Assembly: GCA_029851945.1 (NCBI GenBank)
Contig: JARKUZ010000062.1
Coordinates: 55,075-119,074, forward strand
Source: Terrisporobacter sp.
GTDB lineage: Bacteria > Bacillota_A > Clostridia > Peptostreptococcales > Peptostreptococcaceae
DNA length: 64,000 nucleotides
Reading direction: 5' to 3'
Part shown: positions 24,811-32,964 of the stretch, piece by piece
How positions within the stretch are numbered: the first letter of the stretch is position 1
Layout: each line of letters begins with the position of its first letter
Translations under genes and position numbers: made by a program
The notes under the pieces: generated by a model
Database searches by the model: none
What the model was told of the DNA's origin: nothing
Seen by the model: only the letters and a program-made list of their open reading frames with translations

Positions 24811-25060
24811 AAAAAACGTCTCTTGGAATTACCAAGAGACGAATATTATCCGCGTTACCACTCTAATTAATAAGTTAAACTTATTCACTCTTCCTTTTAA
24901 GGCAAGGCTACCGATTAAGATACTTTATTTTCCCAAAATCTTCTCCAAAGCTCTATTTACTTAAATTTATTTATTAGGATTCCACCATCCCTAACTCTCT
25001 ATAAAATATTTTTAAGCTACTTTTCTTTTTCATAGAATTTGTACTATTTAATTAAGTATG
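24811..25060 (-). promoter_or_regulatory. T-box leader (probably arginine) of argG
   Basis: On the minus strand, reading from about 25060, the leader has a Stem I-like region with GGTGGAA, then TTTGGAG, the conserved T-box core GAGTGGTAACGCGG at about 24850-24866, and a strong terminator (CGTCTCTTGG/CCAAGAGACG) ending in seven T at 24811-24841. An AGA triplet lies at the expected specifier place, consistent with tRNA-Arg control; this codon assignment is tentative. Uncharged tRNA would block the terminator and let argG be read. Confidence 0.85.
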
Positions 25061-25065
25061 CTTAA

Positions 25066-25094
25066 ATTTTAGTTTAAAATTATTCTATTGTCAA
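25066..25094 (-). promoter_or_regulatory. Sigma-A promoter of argG T-box leader
   Basis: A perfect TTGACA -35 (25094-25089) is separated by 17 bases from TAAAAT (25071-25066), just upstream of the T-box leader on the minus strand. Confidence 0.75.
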
Positions 25095-25099
25095 CTAAT

Positions 25100-25291
25100 C
25101 TAAATATTTTCTAAGAAATACATTTTATGATTTTTAGGGCATCCGTCTAATATACCAAATATTTCATAACCATATTCTAAATAAAAATCTTTAGGTTGAA
25201 AATCAAAATTATCTAAATGAACTAAGTTACACTTTTCTTTTTTTAGCTATTATTTCAACTTCCTTTAAAATCCTTATTCCTAGTCCATAAT
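25100..25291 (-). pseudogene. GNAT acetyltransferase, C-terminal remnant
   Basis: An open frame of 63 codons without a start ends at TAG 25100. It reads as the C-terminal third of a GNAT N-acetyltransferase: GLGIRILKEVEIIAKKEKC (acetyl-CoA loop and helix), then CNLVHLDNFDFQ, FYLEYGYEIFGIL and CPKNHKMYFLENI. The N-terminal two thirds are missing because the frame abuts the 3' end of truA at 25299. It is probably a deletion remnant. Confidence 0.75.
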
Positions 25292-25298
25292 TTTAAAA

Positions 25299-26036
25299 TT
25301 AATACTGAACTTTATATAAAAATAGACCTTTAGCTGGTGCAGTATCACAAGCAACTTTTCTATCTTTAGCATCTAATATAGATTTCACTTCTTCAGGTTT
25401 AATTTTACCTAGACCTACATCTACTAAAGTTCCTACTATAATTCTAACCATATTATATAAGAATCCGTCACCTTGTATGTAAATTTCTATTAAACCATTT
25501 TTCTGTTGAATACTAATTGATTGAATTGTTCTTACATGACTTTTTTTCTTTGATCTTGATGATGCAAAACTAGAAAAATCATGTTCTCCAATTAAATACT
25601 TACTTCCTTCTTTCATAAGTTCTAAGTCTAATAACTTATCTATATGATAAGAGTATTTTCTGTTAAAAGGATTATGAAATTTATTATTATCTATTTTGTA
25701 TAGATATGTCTTTGATTTTGCATTATATCTAGAATGAAACCTATCGTCTACGTCCTCTATATTTTTTATAACTATTGACTCAGGTAAATAGTTATAAAGA
25801 TATTTTTGAATTTTTTCGACTGAATCTTTAGAATTAGTTTTAAAGTTTACAGTTTGGCCTATGGCATGAACACCCATATCTGTTCTGCCAGAACCTATTA
25901 TTTCAATTTTTTCATTGGTAAGTTTACATAAAACATCTTCTATTTTACCTTGTATCGTATTATCATTATCTTTTAATCTTTGAAATCCTTTGAAATTACT
26001 TCCATCGTATTGCACTATCATTTTTATATTTCTCAT
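25299..26036 (-). CDS. truA: tRNA pseudouridine(38-40) synthase TruA
   Basis: A 245-residue enzyme that isomerises uridines 38-40 in the tRNA anticodon arm. The catalytic Asp lies in GSGRTDMGVHAIGQ near residues 48-61, with FHSRYNAKSKTYLYKI and the C-terminal QGDGFLYNMVRIIVGTLVDV motif all present. GAGG precedes the ATG. It usually sits with ecfT and rplM in this group; here it stands alone beside decayed genes. Confidence 0.93.
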   Translation of the reverse strand: MRNIKMIVQYDGSNFKGFQRLKDNDNTIQGKIEDVLCKLTNEKIEIIGSGRTDMGVHAIGQTVNFKTNSKDSVEKIQKYLYNYLPESIVIKNIEDVDDRFHSRYNAKSKTYLYKIDNNKFHNPFNRKYSYHIDKLLDLELMKEGSKYLIGEHDFSSFASSRSKKKSHVRTIQSISIQQKNGLIEIYIQGDGFLYNMVRIIVGTLVDVGLGKIKPEEVKSILDAKDRKVACDTAPAKGLFLYKVQY

Positions 26037-26139
26037 TATGTTTTCCTCTAAATCTATTATTTTTATTATTAACTAAAATTAGTTACTTTATCTTATATTT
26101 AAATCTAATTGTTGTCAATGTATGTGTAACTTTGTTTAA

Positions 26140-26172
26140 TAAAAAAAGAAAGGTACAGATATTCCCTTTCTT
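26140..26172 (-). terminator. Terminator upstream of truA
   Basis: A 7-bp AGAAAGG/CCTTTCT stem with an 11-base loop is followed by a run of T on the minus strand. It ends transcription of the 175-residue protein gene that precedes truA. Confidence 0.7.
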
Positions 26173-26218
26173 ATGTAAATATTTTAGCTTCAATACATTT
26201 TTATTCACGTAAATATCA

Positions 26219-26746
26219 CTATCTGAAGTCTCCTAAATTATTTTCTATAGTTATACAACTTAATATACTAGGTAAAGGTAGTTTTTTATTTTCTATTCCT
26301 TTCCCAAATTCTTCAAATGATTTTTCTAAGTTCATATCATAAGTTTTTACTATTCCTTGTTCAAGTTCATTTATACATTTAAAAATATATTCTCTAATAT
26401 CCTCTATAGTTTTTAAATAATTTATTTCAGTTCCTCTAAGTACATGCTTAAATATTTCAAATCCCTCTCCCACAGAAGACCATACAAATATTCTAAAAGT
26501 TACTAAAGATCTTTCTAGATATAAACCTGAACTAATAGAATTCATATGATTTATATCTTCATATAAATGTTGATTAAAATCAATAAACCCACTTGGAGCT
26601 AAATCATATGTTTTTTCTTCTTTATAATCAAAATCACTATTAACTAGTTTTTGATGAAAATCTTCATAGTGAGAACTTTCTAATAGTATTTCTGTTAATT
26701 TCGTAGCATTTGAAAATATTTTTTCTTTACTTATAAATGGTGACAT
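26219..26746 (-). CDS. Conserved hypothetical soluble protein (175 aa)
   Basis: A 175-residue soluble protein, all-helical by appearance (KIFSNATKLTEILLESSHYE, EDIREYIFKCINELEQGI), with an aromatic central part (SLVTFRIFVWSSVGEGFEIF). No family or catalytic motif is recognised. AAAGGAGG precedes the ATG, and a terminator follows, so it is a single-gene unit. Confidence 0.7.
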   Translation of the reverse strand: MSPFISKEKIFSNATKLTEILLESSHYEDFHQKLVNSDFDYKEEKTYDLAPSGFIDFNQHLYEDINHMNSISSGLYLERSLVTFRIFVWSSVGEGFEIFKHVLRGTEINYLKTIEDIREYIFKCINELEQGIVKTYDMNLEKSFEEFGKGIENKKLPLPSILSCITIENNLGDFR

Positions 26747-27070
26747 TCTTACCCTCCTTTAAGGACTAATCAATAAGGTTCATTTTACCATATATTAAGA
26801 TAAAATAAAAATATATTTATTTATAATTTTTAATTAATTATAATTTGTATTATACCAATATAAAAGCCTCATCAAGATAAAATAAATATAATCTTAATAA
26901 AAGGTATAAATTTAATTATATATCTAAGAAGTGATTCATTATAAAATATCTCCATAATAAAGTTTTTTACTAAACAAGTTTGTGAAAAATATTTTGATGG
27001 ATTTAATATTAGTATAATTTCCTATATAACTAAAAAAGAAATCATAAAGATATGATTTCTTTTTTATTAT
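26747..27070. other. Intergenic, 324 bp
   Basis: A very AT-rich spacer. Apart from the bidirectional terminator near 27032-27066, no gene, repeat or structured RNA was identified. Confidence 0.6.
27032..27066 (-). terminator. Terminator of membrane protein gene
   Basis: A 10-bp perfect AAGAAATCAT/ATGATTTCTT stem with a 5-base loop, flanked by A and T runs, directly after the stop of the 532-codon gene. It could act on both strands. Confidence 0.7.
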
Positions 27071-28669
27071 CTAATTGCTATTAGACATATAATCATCCAT
27101 ACTTTCAGGAATAAATATTAAAATACCTAAAGCTGATTTAGCTATGAACACAGCTTTTAATATAAATATACTATACTCTACTACTTTTGCTATATCTCCT
27201 GGTAATATGATAGTAGATAGAAATTGTAGTATTGATATACATAAAATAATATCACATACATGGGCTACCATAAATTTAAAGAAATTTATTTTTTTCCCAG
27301 TTAACATTTCATTACTTTTAATCAATTCTTTTATTGGATTTAGTTCATCGTGTCTATATATCTCAATACCATATATGGATATAATAACCATTTCAGTAAT
27401 AATTATCATAGTGTACATTATAAATACCCATACTGACACACCTATTATCATAAAAACTGGAGATTCTAGTATTCCCTCAAATAATATTAATTGTTTATTG
27501 AAATAATCCAATAGTGGTCTAAAAAATAATACTGACGTTATTCCAACAAATAATGAAACTGGCATGATGTATAAAACACTTTTTATATTCATAGTAACAA
27601 TTTCTTTTGTATTATAATCTGGATACTTCATAGATTTATTAATTGCTCTAAGTATAAGACCAAATTGTATAACATCAAGCATAACTTTTATTAATTCTTG
27701 AATCAATTCATTGTATTTAAAAACATCTAGTAATAAACTCTTTATAATCATAAATGCTAATGTATAAATTAAAGTAAGTGATAATGATTTTAAACCAACC
27801 TCACCAAATTTTTTCTTAAATAAAATATCAATTTCATACTTAGTATGATTAAACTTCATAATAGTATCAATTGGAATATTATATATATGCTTATCTCCTA
27901 TATGCATGAAAAAGTTTAATATATATATTTCAGCATATATTTCTAGCATAATTGATATAGGATATAGTATTATCAATAGAAAAATAGGTAAATCTCCCAT
28001 ATAATATTCAACAATATAAGATAAAACAGAATAAATAATAAGTTTACTGCTGATAAAATATACTACATATTCTATTAATCTCTTATTGACTAATATTTCA
28101 CTTTCTATAAAAATACTAAAAGCATTTAATTTATGTTCTGTATCATTAGATAATATACAAGCAGATAATACAGGTATTAAGGTGTATACTATTATTGAAA
28201 ATAAATAAAATCCTGTTACGACTATAAATTCAATTATATTGCCTACATACTCCATCCCAAAAGAAGCTACAAAATACGATAATAATATACTTAATATTTG
28301 GGACAATTGATTTATTATAAAAATCAATCCAAAAGATAGAAGTGAAACAACTAGTCCTGTAAAAACTACCTGAACAATTTTAGACAAAAACTCTTTAAAC
28401 ACTTCTTTTGCAGAATATTCATGATTCCTCATGCTAGTAGATATTATATAGGATATTAAAAAATGTTGAAGCATAAAATATATTGATTCTTTTGATACAG
28501 GATAAACACTATAACTATGACCTATATGAAATATTCCTTCAAAACTCATTGTGAAAGCCGTTATAACTAAAGTAATGATTATATGTGTATTTAAATTTTC
28601 TTTACATAAGTTATTAGAAACTCTCCTTATATCTTTAATATTAACGTCGATAAAGATTCCTCCAATCAT
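27071..28669 (-). CDS. Polytopic membrane protein of unknown function
   Basis: About 532 residues with roughly a dozen predicted membrane segments (for example VVFTGLVVSLLSFGLIFIIN, LPIFLLIILYPISIMLEIYA, VFMIIGVSVWVFIMYTMIII). Two halves separated by a soluble stretch at about 270-290 have a similar helix layout, which suggests internal duplication. No transporter motif is recognised. A GGAGGA box lies four codons inside the frame, while the first ATG has no ribosome-binding site, so the true start is uncertain. No partner gene is adjacent. Confidence 0.7.
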   Translation of the reverse strand: MIGGIFIDVNIKDIRRVSNNLCKENLNTHIIITLVITAFTMSFEGIFHIGHSYSVYPVSKESIYFMLQHFLISYIISTSMRNHEYSAKEVFKEFLSKIVQVVFTGLVVSLLSFGLIFIINQLSQILSILLSYFVASFGMEYVGNIIEFIVVTGFYLFSIIVYTLIPVLSACILSNDTEHKLNAFSIFIESEILVNKRLIEYVVYFISSKLIIYSVLSYIVEYYMGDLPIFLLIILYPISIMLEIYAEIYILNFFMHIGDKHIYNIPIDTIMKFNHTKYEIDILFKKKFGEVGLKSLSLTLIYTLAFMIIKSLLLDVFKYNELIQELIKVMLDVIQFGLILRAINKSMKYPDYNTKEIVTMNIKSVLYIMPVSLFVGITSVLFFRPLLDYFNKQLILFEGILESPVFMIIGVSVWVFIMYTMIIITEMVIISIYGIEIYRHDELNPIKELIKSNEMLTGKKINFFKFMVAHVCDIILCISILQFLSTIILPGDIAKVVEYSIFILKAVFIAKSALGILIFIPESMDDYMSNSN

Positions 28670-28802
28670 AATGTATTTTGTGTAATGCTTAAAATCTTTA
28701 ACTAAATTGAAAAACTTTTTATTATGTAGTTATATTATATGTACCACTTAAATTATTATTTATATCTCCATTTTACAAATACCAATATTTTCATTTGATT
28801 TT

Positions 28803-29219
28803 TTAATTACTCTCTTGAAGATTCTTTGGCATTATATTTTTTTGCTGAAAATCTTTTTCTCTTTCTTCTTGTAAATTTTCTAATTCAGATTTTTTATTTA
28901 TAGATTCTTTCTTAATTAATTGAGAACCATTATTTATATTTACAATATCATCTAACTCTTTAATAGCCCTTTTAATATCATTATTTGACTCATATTTTTC
29001 TGCACTAAGTATCTTTCTTGCCTGTATATACATTGCTCTAGCTTCATCATTATTACTATCTTCATCTATTATCTGTGATAATATTGTTATTGCATCTTCG
29101 TAATTATGATTTTCTAATTGATGTTTTGCCTCTTTTAAAGTATTGCTTTCAGATACTTTAGAACAACCAGTAAAAGTCAGCGTTAGAGACATTAATATTG
29201 TTAATACTTTTCTTTTCAT
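28803..29219 (-). CDS. Lipoprotein with TPR-like helices
   Basis: A 138-residue secreted protein. Its lipoprotein signal, MKRKVLTILMSLTLTFTGC, has the lipid-modified Cys at residue 19. A TPR-like pair follows (LEAKHQLENHNYEDAITILS-type pattern at about 28-75), then a charged helix. Substrate and partner are unknown. GGAGGAG precedes the ATG. It is transcribed upstream of, but not tightly linked to, the large membrane protein gene. Confidence 0.75.
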   Translation of the reverse strand: MKRKVLTILMSLTLTFTGCSKVSESNTLKEAKHQLENHNYEDAITILSQIIDEDSNNDEARAMYIQARKILSAEKYESNNDIKRAIKELDDIVNINNGSQLIKKESINKKSELENLQEEREKDFQQKNIMPKNLQESN

Positions 29220-29347
29220 TAAACTCCTCCCTATTTTATTATATGATAGTTTACAATAAAGTCAAATTTTGTCTATTAAAATAAACTATACAATTATATT
29301 TATATATTTTATATTTACTTCTAATTTTCGATTTAGTTTTCCCATTT

Positions 29348-29388
29348 AAAAAGCCATTTATTGGTAATATTCAATAAACGGCTTTTTA
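29348..29388 (-). terminator. Terminator of lysC-lysA operon
   Basis: AAAAAGCCGTTTATTG pairs with CAATAAATGGCTTTTT with one mismatch around a small loop, just after the lysA stop on the minus strand. Confidence 0.8.
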
Positions 29389-29403
29389 TTTTTCTAATTT
29401 TCA

Positions 29404-30699
29404 TTATAATTCTAGTGATAGTAAGTCATCATAGCTTTGTCTTTTACATACTAACCTATCTTCTTTATCTTTAACAAAGACTACAGGGTTTTTAGGTATT
29501 TTATTATAGTTTGATGCCATAGAATATCCATATGCGCCTGTAGAAGTAGTAATTAAAATATCACCACTTTCTATATCAAATATATCTGTGTTTGAGATTA
29601 ATATATCTCCACTTTCACAGCATTTTCCTGCTATTGTTACATTATATTTTTTATTAGTACTATTCATTTTATTTACAATAGAACATTCATATCCAGCTTG
29701 ATATAGAGATGGTCTTATATTATCTGTCATACCTCCATCAATGCTTACATAAGTTCTTACATCTTTTATTTCTTTTATAGATCCAATAGAGTACAAAGTG
29801 CTTCCTGCGTTTGCTACTAGTGATCTTCCTGGCTCTATAACTAATGTAGGTACATTTATTTGTAATTCGTTGCACTTTTCTTCACATTTATTTATTATTG
29901 CATCACAATATTCTTTAATAGATTTAGGTTTATCACCTTCTACGTAATATACTCCTATTCCACCGCCAAAATCTAACTCTTTAATATAGATATTATAGTT
30001 GTCTTTTAAATCTTTAACTAACTCTAGCATAACTTCCACTTCTTGTTCAAAAGGTTCAACTTTGAATATTTGAGATCCTATATGAGCATGTAATCCTATT
30101 AAATTGATATTTTTATATTCTTTTAATTTTTCTATAGCTAAATGAAAATCTCCATTAATTAACGTAAATCCAAATTTAGAATCGATCTGACCTGTTTTTA
30201 TATATTCATGTGTATGAGCTTCAATACCAGGAGTAATTCTAAAATATATATTTTGAATTATATTTTTTTCTTCACAGAATTTTTCTAATTTGTCTAATTC
30301 ATAAAAATTATCAACAACAAATACACCTACACCAAGGTCTACCCCCATTTTTATTTCTTCTATTGTTTTATTGTTCCCATGAAAAAGGATTTTTTCCATA
30401 GGGAAGTTAGCCTTATAAGCGGTATAAAGTTCTCCACCTGATACAACATCTAAATATAATCCTTCTTCATCTATTAATTTACACATGTATGTAGTTAAAA
30501 ATGCCTTACCTGCATAAGCAACTTTATTATTATTTTCTTTTACTTTGAAACTTTTGATGTATTCTTTGCAATTATTTCTTATTAATCCCTCATCAAATAC
30601 ATATAGTGGTGTAGAGTATTTATTTACTAAATCCAGTGAACTTATTCCACCAATATGCAATGTATCTTCTATTATTTCCATTGTTCCATGTAATTTCAT
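29404..30699 (-). CDS. lysA: Diaminopimelate decarboxylase
   Basis: A 431-residue PLP enzyme making L-lysine from meso-diaminopimelate. The PLP lysine lies in KVAYAGKAFLTTYM near residue 65; GLHAHIGSQIF, a glycine-rich FGGGIGVYY, IEPGRSLVANAG and the active-site CCESGDIL are all present. It follows lysC by 14 bases and shares its lysine riboswitch, which gives feedback control at the RNA level. Confidence 0.95.
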   Translation of the reverse strand: MKLHGTMEIIEDTLHIGGISSLDLVNKYSTPLYVFDEGLIRNNCKEYIKSFKVKENNNKVAYAGKAFLTTYMCKLIDEEGLYLDVVSGGELYTAYKANFPMEKILFHGNNKTIEEIKMGVDLGVGVFVVDNFYELDKLEKFCEEKNIIQNIYFRITPGIEAHTHEYIKTGQIDSKFGFTLINGDFHLAIEKLKEYKNINLIGLHAHIGSQIFKVEPFEQEVEVMLELVKDLKDNYNIYIKELDFGGGIGVYYVEGDKPKSIKEYCDAIINKCEEKCNELQINVPTLVIEPGRSLVANAGSTLYSIGSIKEIKDVRTYVSIDGGMTDNIRPSLYQAGYECSIVNKMNSTNKKYNVTIAGKCCESGDILISNTDIFDIESGDILITTSTGAYGYSMASNYNKIPKNPVVFVKDKEDRLVCKRQSYDDLLSLEL

Positions 30700-30713
30700 A
30701 TTATCCCCCTAAA

Positions 30714-31910
30714 TTAAATATTAAATTCTTTAGCAATAGATTGTATGGCTACTTGTTTACAGCTAGAGTTTATTGCACATGTTATACGAATTTCTGATGT
30801 AGTAATTAATTTAACTGATATGCTGTTTTCGTTTAGTATTTTAAATACATTAGAAGCTACGCCACTAGTATTTTTCATACCTAGACCTACTAAAGACATC
30901 TTTGTTATATCCTCATCTATAATTATCTTTTCTTTATCTACAAATCTTTTTGCAATTTCTTCACATTGGTGTAGATCATCTTTTGGCATAGTAAACGATA
31001 CATTAACTTTACTTCCTACTGGAGCTGTTTGACTTATCATATCAACACTTATACTATTTATAGCTATTTCTTCAAATAATTTAGCCACATCACTCATTTC
31101 AATATCTGCAATAGTAATTGCTGCATCATCATCACATGTTGCAAATCCTGTTATTACCTTTTCTTCTAATTTCATATCTTTAATCCCCCTTATATAAGTT
31201 CCTTCTGTATCACTACATGATAACCCTACGTATAATTCCACATTATACTTTTGTGCCAATTCAATACTTCTTGAATGCATAACTTGTGCACCTAAACTTG
31301 CTAATTCTAACATTTCTTCATATTCTATTTCTTTTAACTTCTTAGCGTCTTTGTATTTTCTAGGATCAGTGAAATATATACCATCCACATCTGTGTATAT
31401 TTCGCAACTACCATTTAATTTAACTGCCAAAGCCACTGCAGAGGTATCAGAACCACCTCTTCCTAAAGTAGTTATATCCCCTTCATCATTTAACCCTTGA
31501 AATCCTGTCACTATAACTATCTTTCCACTCTCTAAACTTTCTGTTATTTTACTTATATCTATATCATCTATATAACTTTTTCCATGCAAACCACTTGTTT
31601 GTATATTAAGCTGATAAGCATTATAGCTTACAGCTTCACATCCTAAAGAATTTAGACTCATAGCTAAAAGAGATGCTGATATCATTTCCCCTGTAGACAT
31701 TAATACGTCTAATTCGCGTTTATCTGGATATTTAGATATATCTTGAGCCATGCTAATGAAATCATCTGTAGTATCACCCATGGCAGATACTACTACAACT
31801 ATCTTCGAATCTATTTTTTTTCTTTCAATTAATCTATTAGCAATTTTTTTAATCTTTTCAGTACTTGCAACAGAACTCCCTCCATACTTTTGTACGACTA
31901 TTCTACTCAT
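30714..31910 (-). CDS. lysC: Aspartate kinase
   Basis: A 398-residue monofunctional aspartokinase, the first step of the lysine/threonine/methionine branch. The N-terminal VVQKYGGSSVA binds ATP; TLGRGGSDTSAVALAVKL is in the kinase core; two ACT domains follow from about residue 260 (ISVDMISQTAPVG, SISVKLITTSEIRI) for amino-acid feedback. ATG at 31910 is chosen because GGGGGG lies nine bases before it. It heads the lysC-lysA unit under a lysine riboswitch. Confidence 0.95.
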   Translation of the reverse strand: MSRIVVQKYGGSSVASTEKIKKIANRLIERKKIDSKIVVVVSAMGDTTDDFISMAQDISKYPDKRELDVLMSTGEMISASLLAMSLNSLGCEAVSYNAYQLNIQTSGLHGKSYIDDIDISKITESLESGKIVIVTGFQGLNDEGDITTLGRGGSDTSAVALAVKLNGSCEIYTDVDGIYFTDPRKYKDAKKLKEIEYEEMLELASLGAQVMHSRSIELAQKYNVELYVGLSCSDTEGTYIRGIKDMKLEEKVITGFATCDDDAAITIADIEMSDVAKLFEEIAINSISVDMISQTAPVGSKVNVSFTMPKDDLHQCEEIAKRFVDKEKIIIDEDITKMSLVGLGMKNTSGVASNVFKILNENSISVKLITTSEIRITCAINSSCKQVAIQSIAKEFNI

Positions 31911-31940
31911 AAATTTTCCCCCCTGAAAAATAAACAATAT

Positions 31941-32157
31941 AAAACGCCCAAAGGTATACTTTGGGCGTTTTTAATAACCATAGTAAACCTTGTAGCTCAA
32001 CACTTTATTTAAAAGTGACAGCCTTATGCATATTCTGCATAAATCCAGCTAATTTATATACCTATAAATTAACTTCGGCCATAATTCCTTTCCTTACAAA
32101 TCATAACTTGTCAGCTCCTTGTAAGTACTCTTAATTATAGCACCTCTACCTTAGGCA
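31941..32157 (-). promoter_or_regulatory. Lysine riboswitch with terminator
   Basis: The minus strand shows the L-box landmarks in order: AGAGGTGC (about 32147-32140), AAGAGTA, GGAGCTGA, GGCCGAAG, AGCTGG and GGCTGTCACT. A strong terminator follows (AACGCCCAAAG/CTTTGGGCGTT with a T run at 31941-31972). High lysine should favour the terminator and shut off lysC-lysA. A TAGACA/TATTAT-like promoter lies near 32180-32205. Confidence 0.92.
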
Positions 32158-32241
32158 TTTTTTTTTGAAATTTTTGGTAATAATATATTATTAGCACAAT
32201 GTCTATAAATACGCAATAAATTTTATAAATATAATTTATTT

Positions 32242-32847
32242 TTAAAAATAATAAAATAATTTATGCAATGATGTATCTAAAAAATAGACATTATTTTGTT
32301 CATCATTTCTTATACACTTTTGTTCATCTGATGATATCACAACAACTTTTGGTATCATAAAAAATGGTATAGTAGAATTTTCTATATCATATTTTAAATC
32401 ATCATATTTTATAGTACTCATATTTCCATCTAAGTCTATGTCTATTAAAGCTTGTAATCTAACTTTATTAGTATTTATATACTCGATAAAAATATCGTAT
32501 GTTTTATCTCCTACTTTTGCATTTCTGTAGAAACGTACAGTTTCATACCCTGCATTATTAAATCTTATAGCGATTTCAGATCCTATTAGCATCTTAGTTA
32601 AACTTTTTCCCTTTGTGACTGAAGATCCATTTAGATAATACACACAGGTATTGTCTTTAAAATTTTTATAACTTATATCACAAGGAATTTTCTTTAGAGT
32701 ATAATCATTGCACATTTTTCTTAAAGTTTTTTTTAAAATTTTTCTTCCACTTCTTTTTTTATTGCTAAATACCTTCCCCACTTGTATTTCTGTGACGTAT
32801 CTTACCCTACTAACTAAATATAGAATTTCTTTTTCTAGTCCCACCAT
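32242..32847 (-). CDS. Replication-relaxation-like protein
   Basis: About 201 residues. An N-terminal winged helix (LEKEILYLVSRVRYVTEIQV then a basic KKRSGRKILKKTLRKM) and a C-terminal alpha/beta part (VRFYRNAKVGDKTYDIFIEY, VRLQALIDIDLDG) resemble replication-relaxation-type proteins, which pair a winged helix with a nuclease-like fold. ATG at 32847 is preferred because AAGGAG lies seven bases before it. Such genes are usually on mobile elements; this one stands alone. The family call is tentative. Confidence 0.45.
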   Translation of the reverse strand: MVGLEKEILYLVSRVRYVTEIQVGKVFSNKKRSGRKILKKTLRKMCNDYTLKKIPCDISYKNFKDNTCVYYLNGSSVTKGKSLTKMLIGSEIAIRFNNAGYETVRFYRNAKVGDKTYDIFIEYINTNKVRLQALIDIDLDGNMSTIKYDDLKYDIENSTIPFFMIPKVVVISSDEQKCIRNDEQNNVYFLDTSLHKLFYYF

Positions 32848-32912
32848 AGTCAATCTCCTTGAAGCCATTTTACCAAGTTGTACTATTATTATATTAAAAA
32901 ACAAAATAAAAT

Positions 32913-32964
32913 TTACTCATAAAAAAAAGAAGAAAAAATTTTCTTCTTTTTTTTATGAGTAACT
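32913..32964 (-). terminator. Terminator with 24-bp perfect stem
   Basis: The arms (TTACTCAT, then an A run, GAAGAAAA and its complement) match perfectly over about 24 bp with a two-base loop. It starts directly at the stop codon of the 566-residue membrane-anchored protein gene. Confidence 0.75.

Noticed and set aside
32708..32962. 84-codon plus-strand frame ending in a Lys-rich tail
   Set aside because: It is antisense to the replication-relaxation-like gene, and its tail is encoded by the terminator stem.
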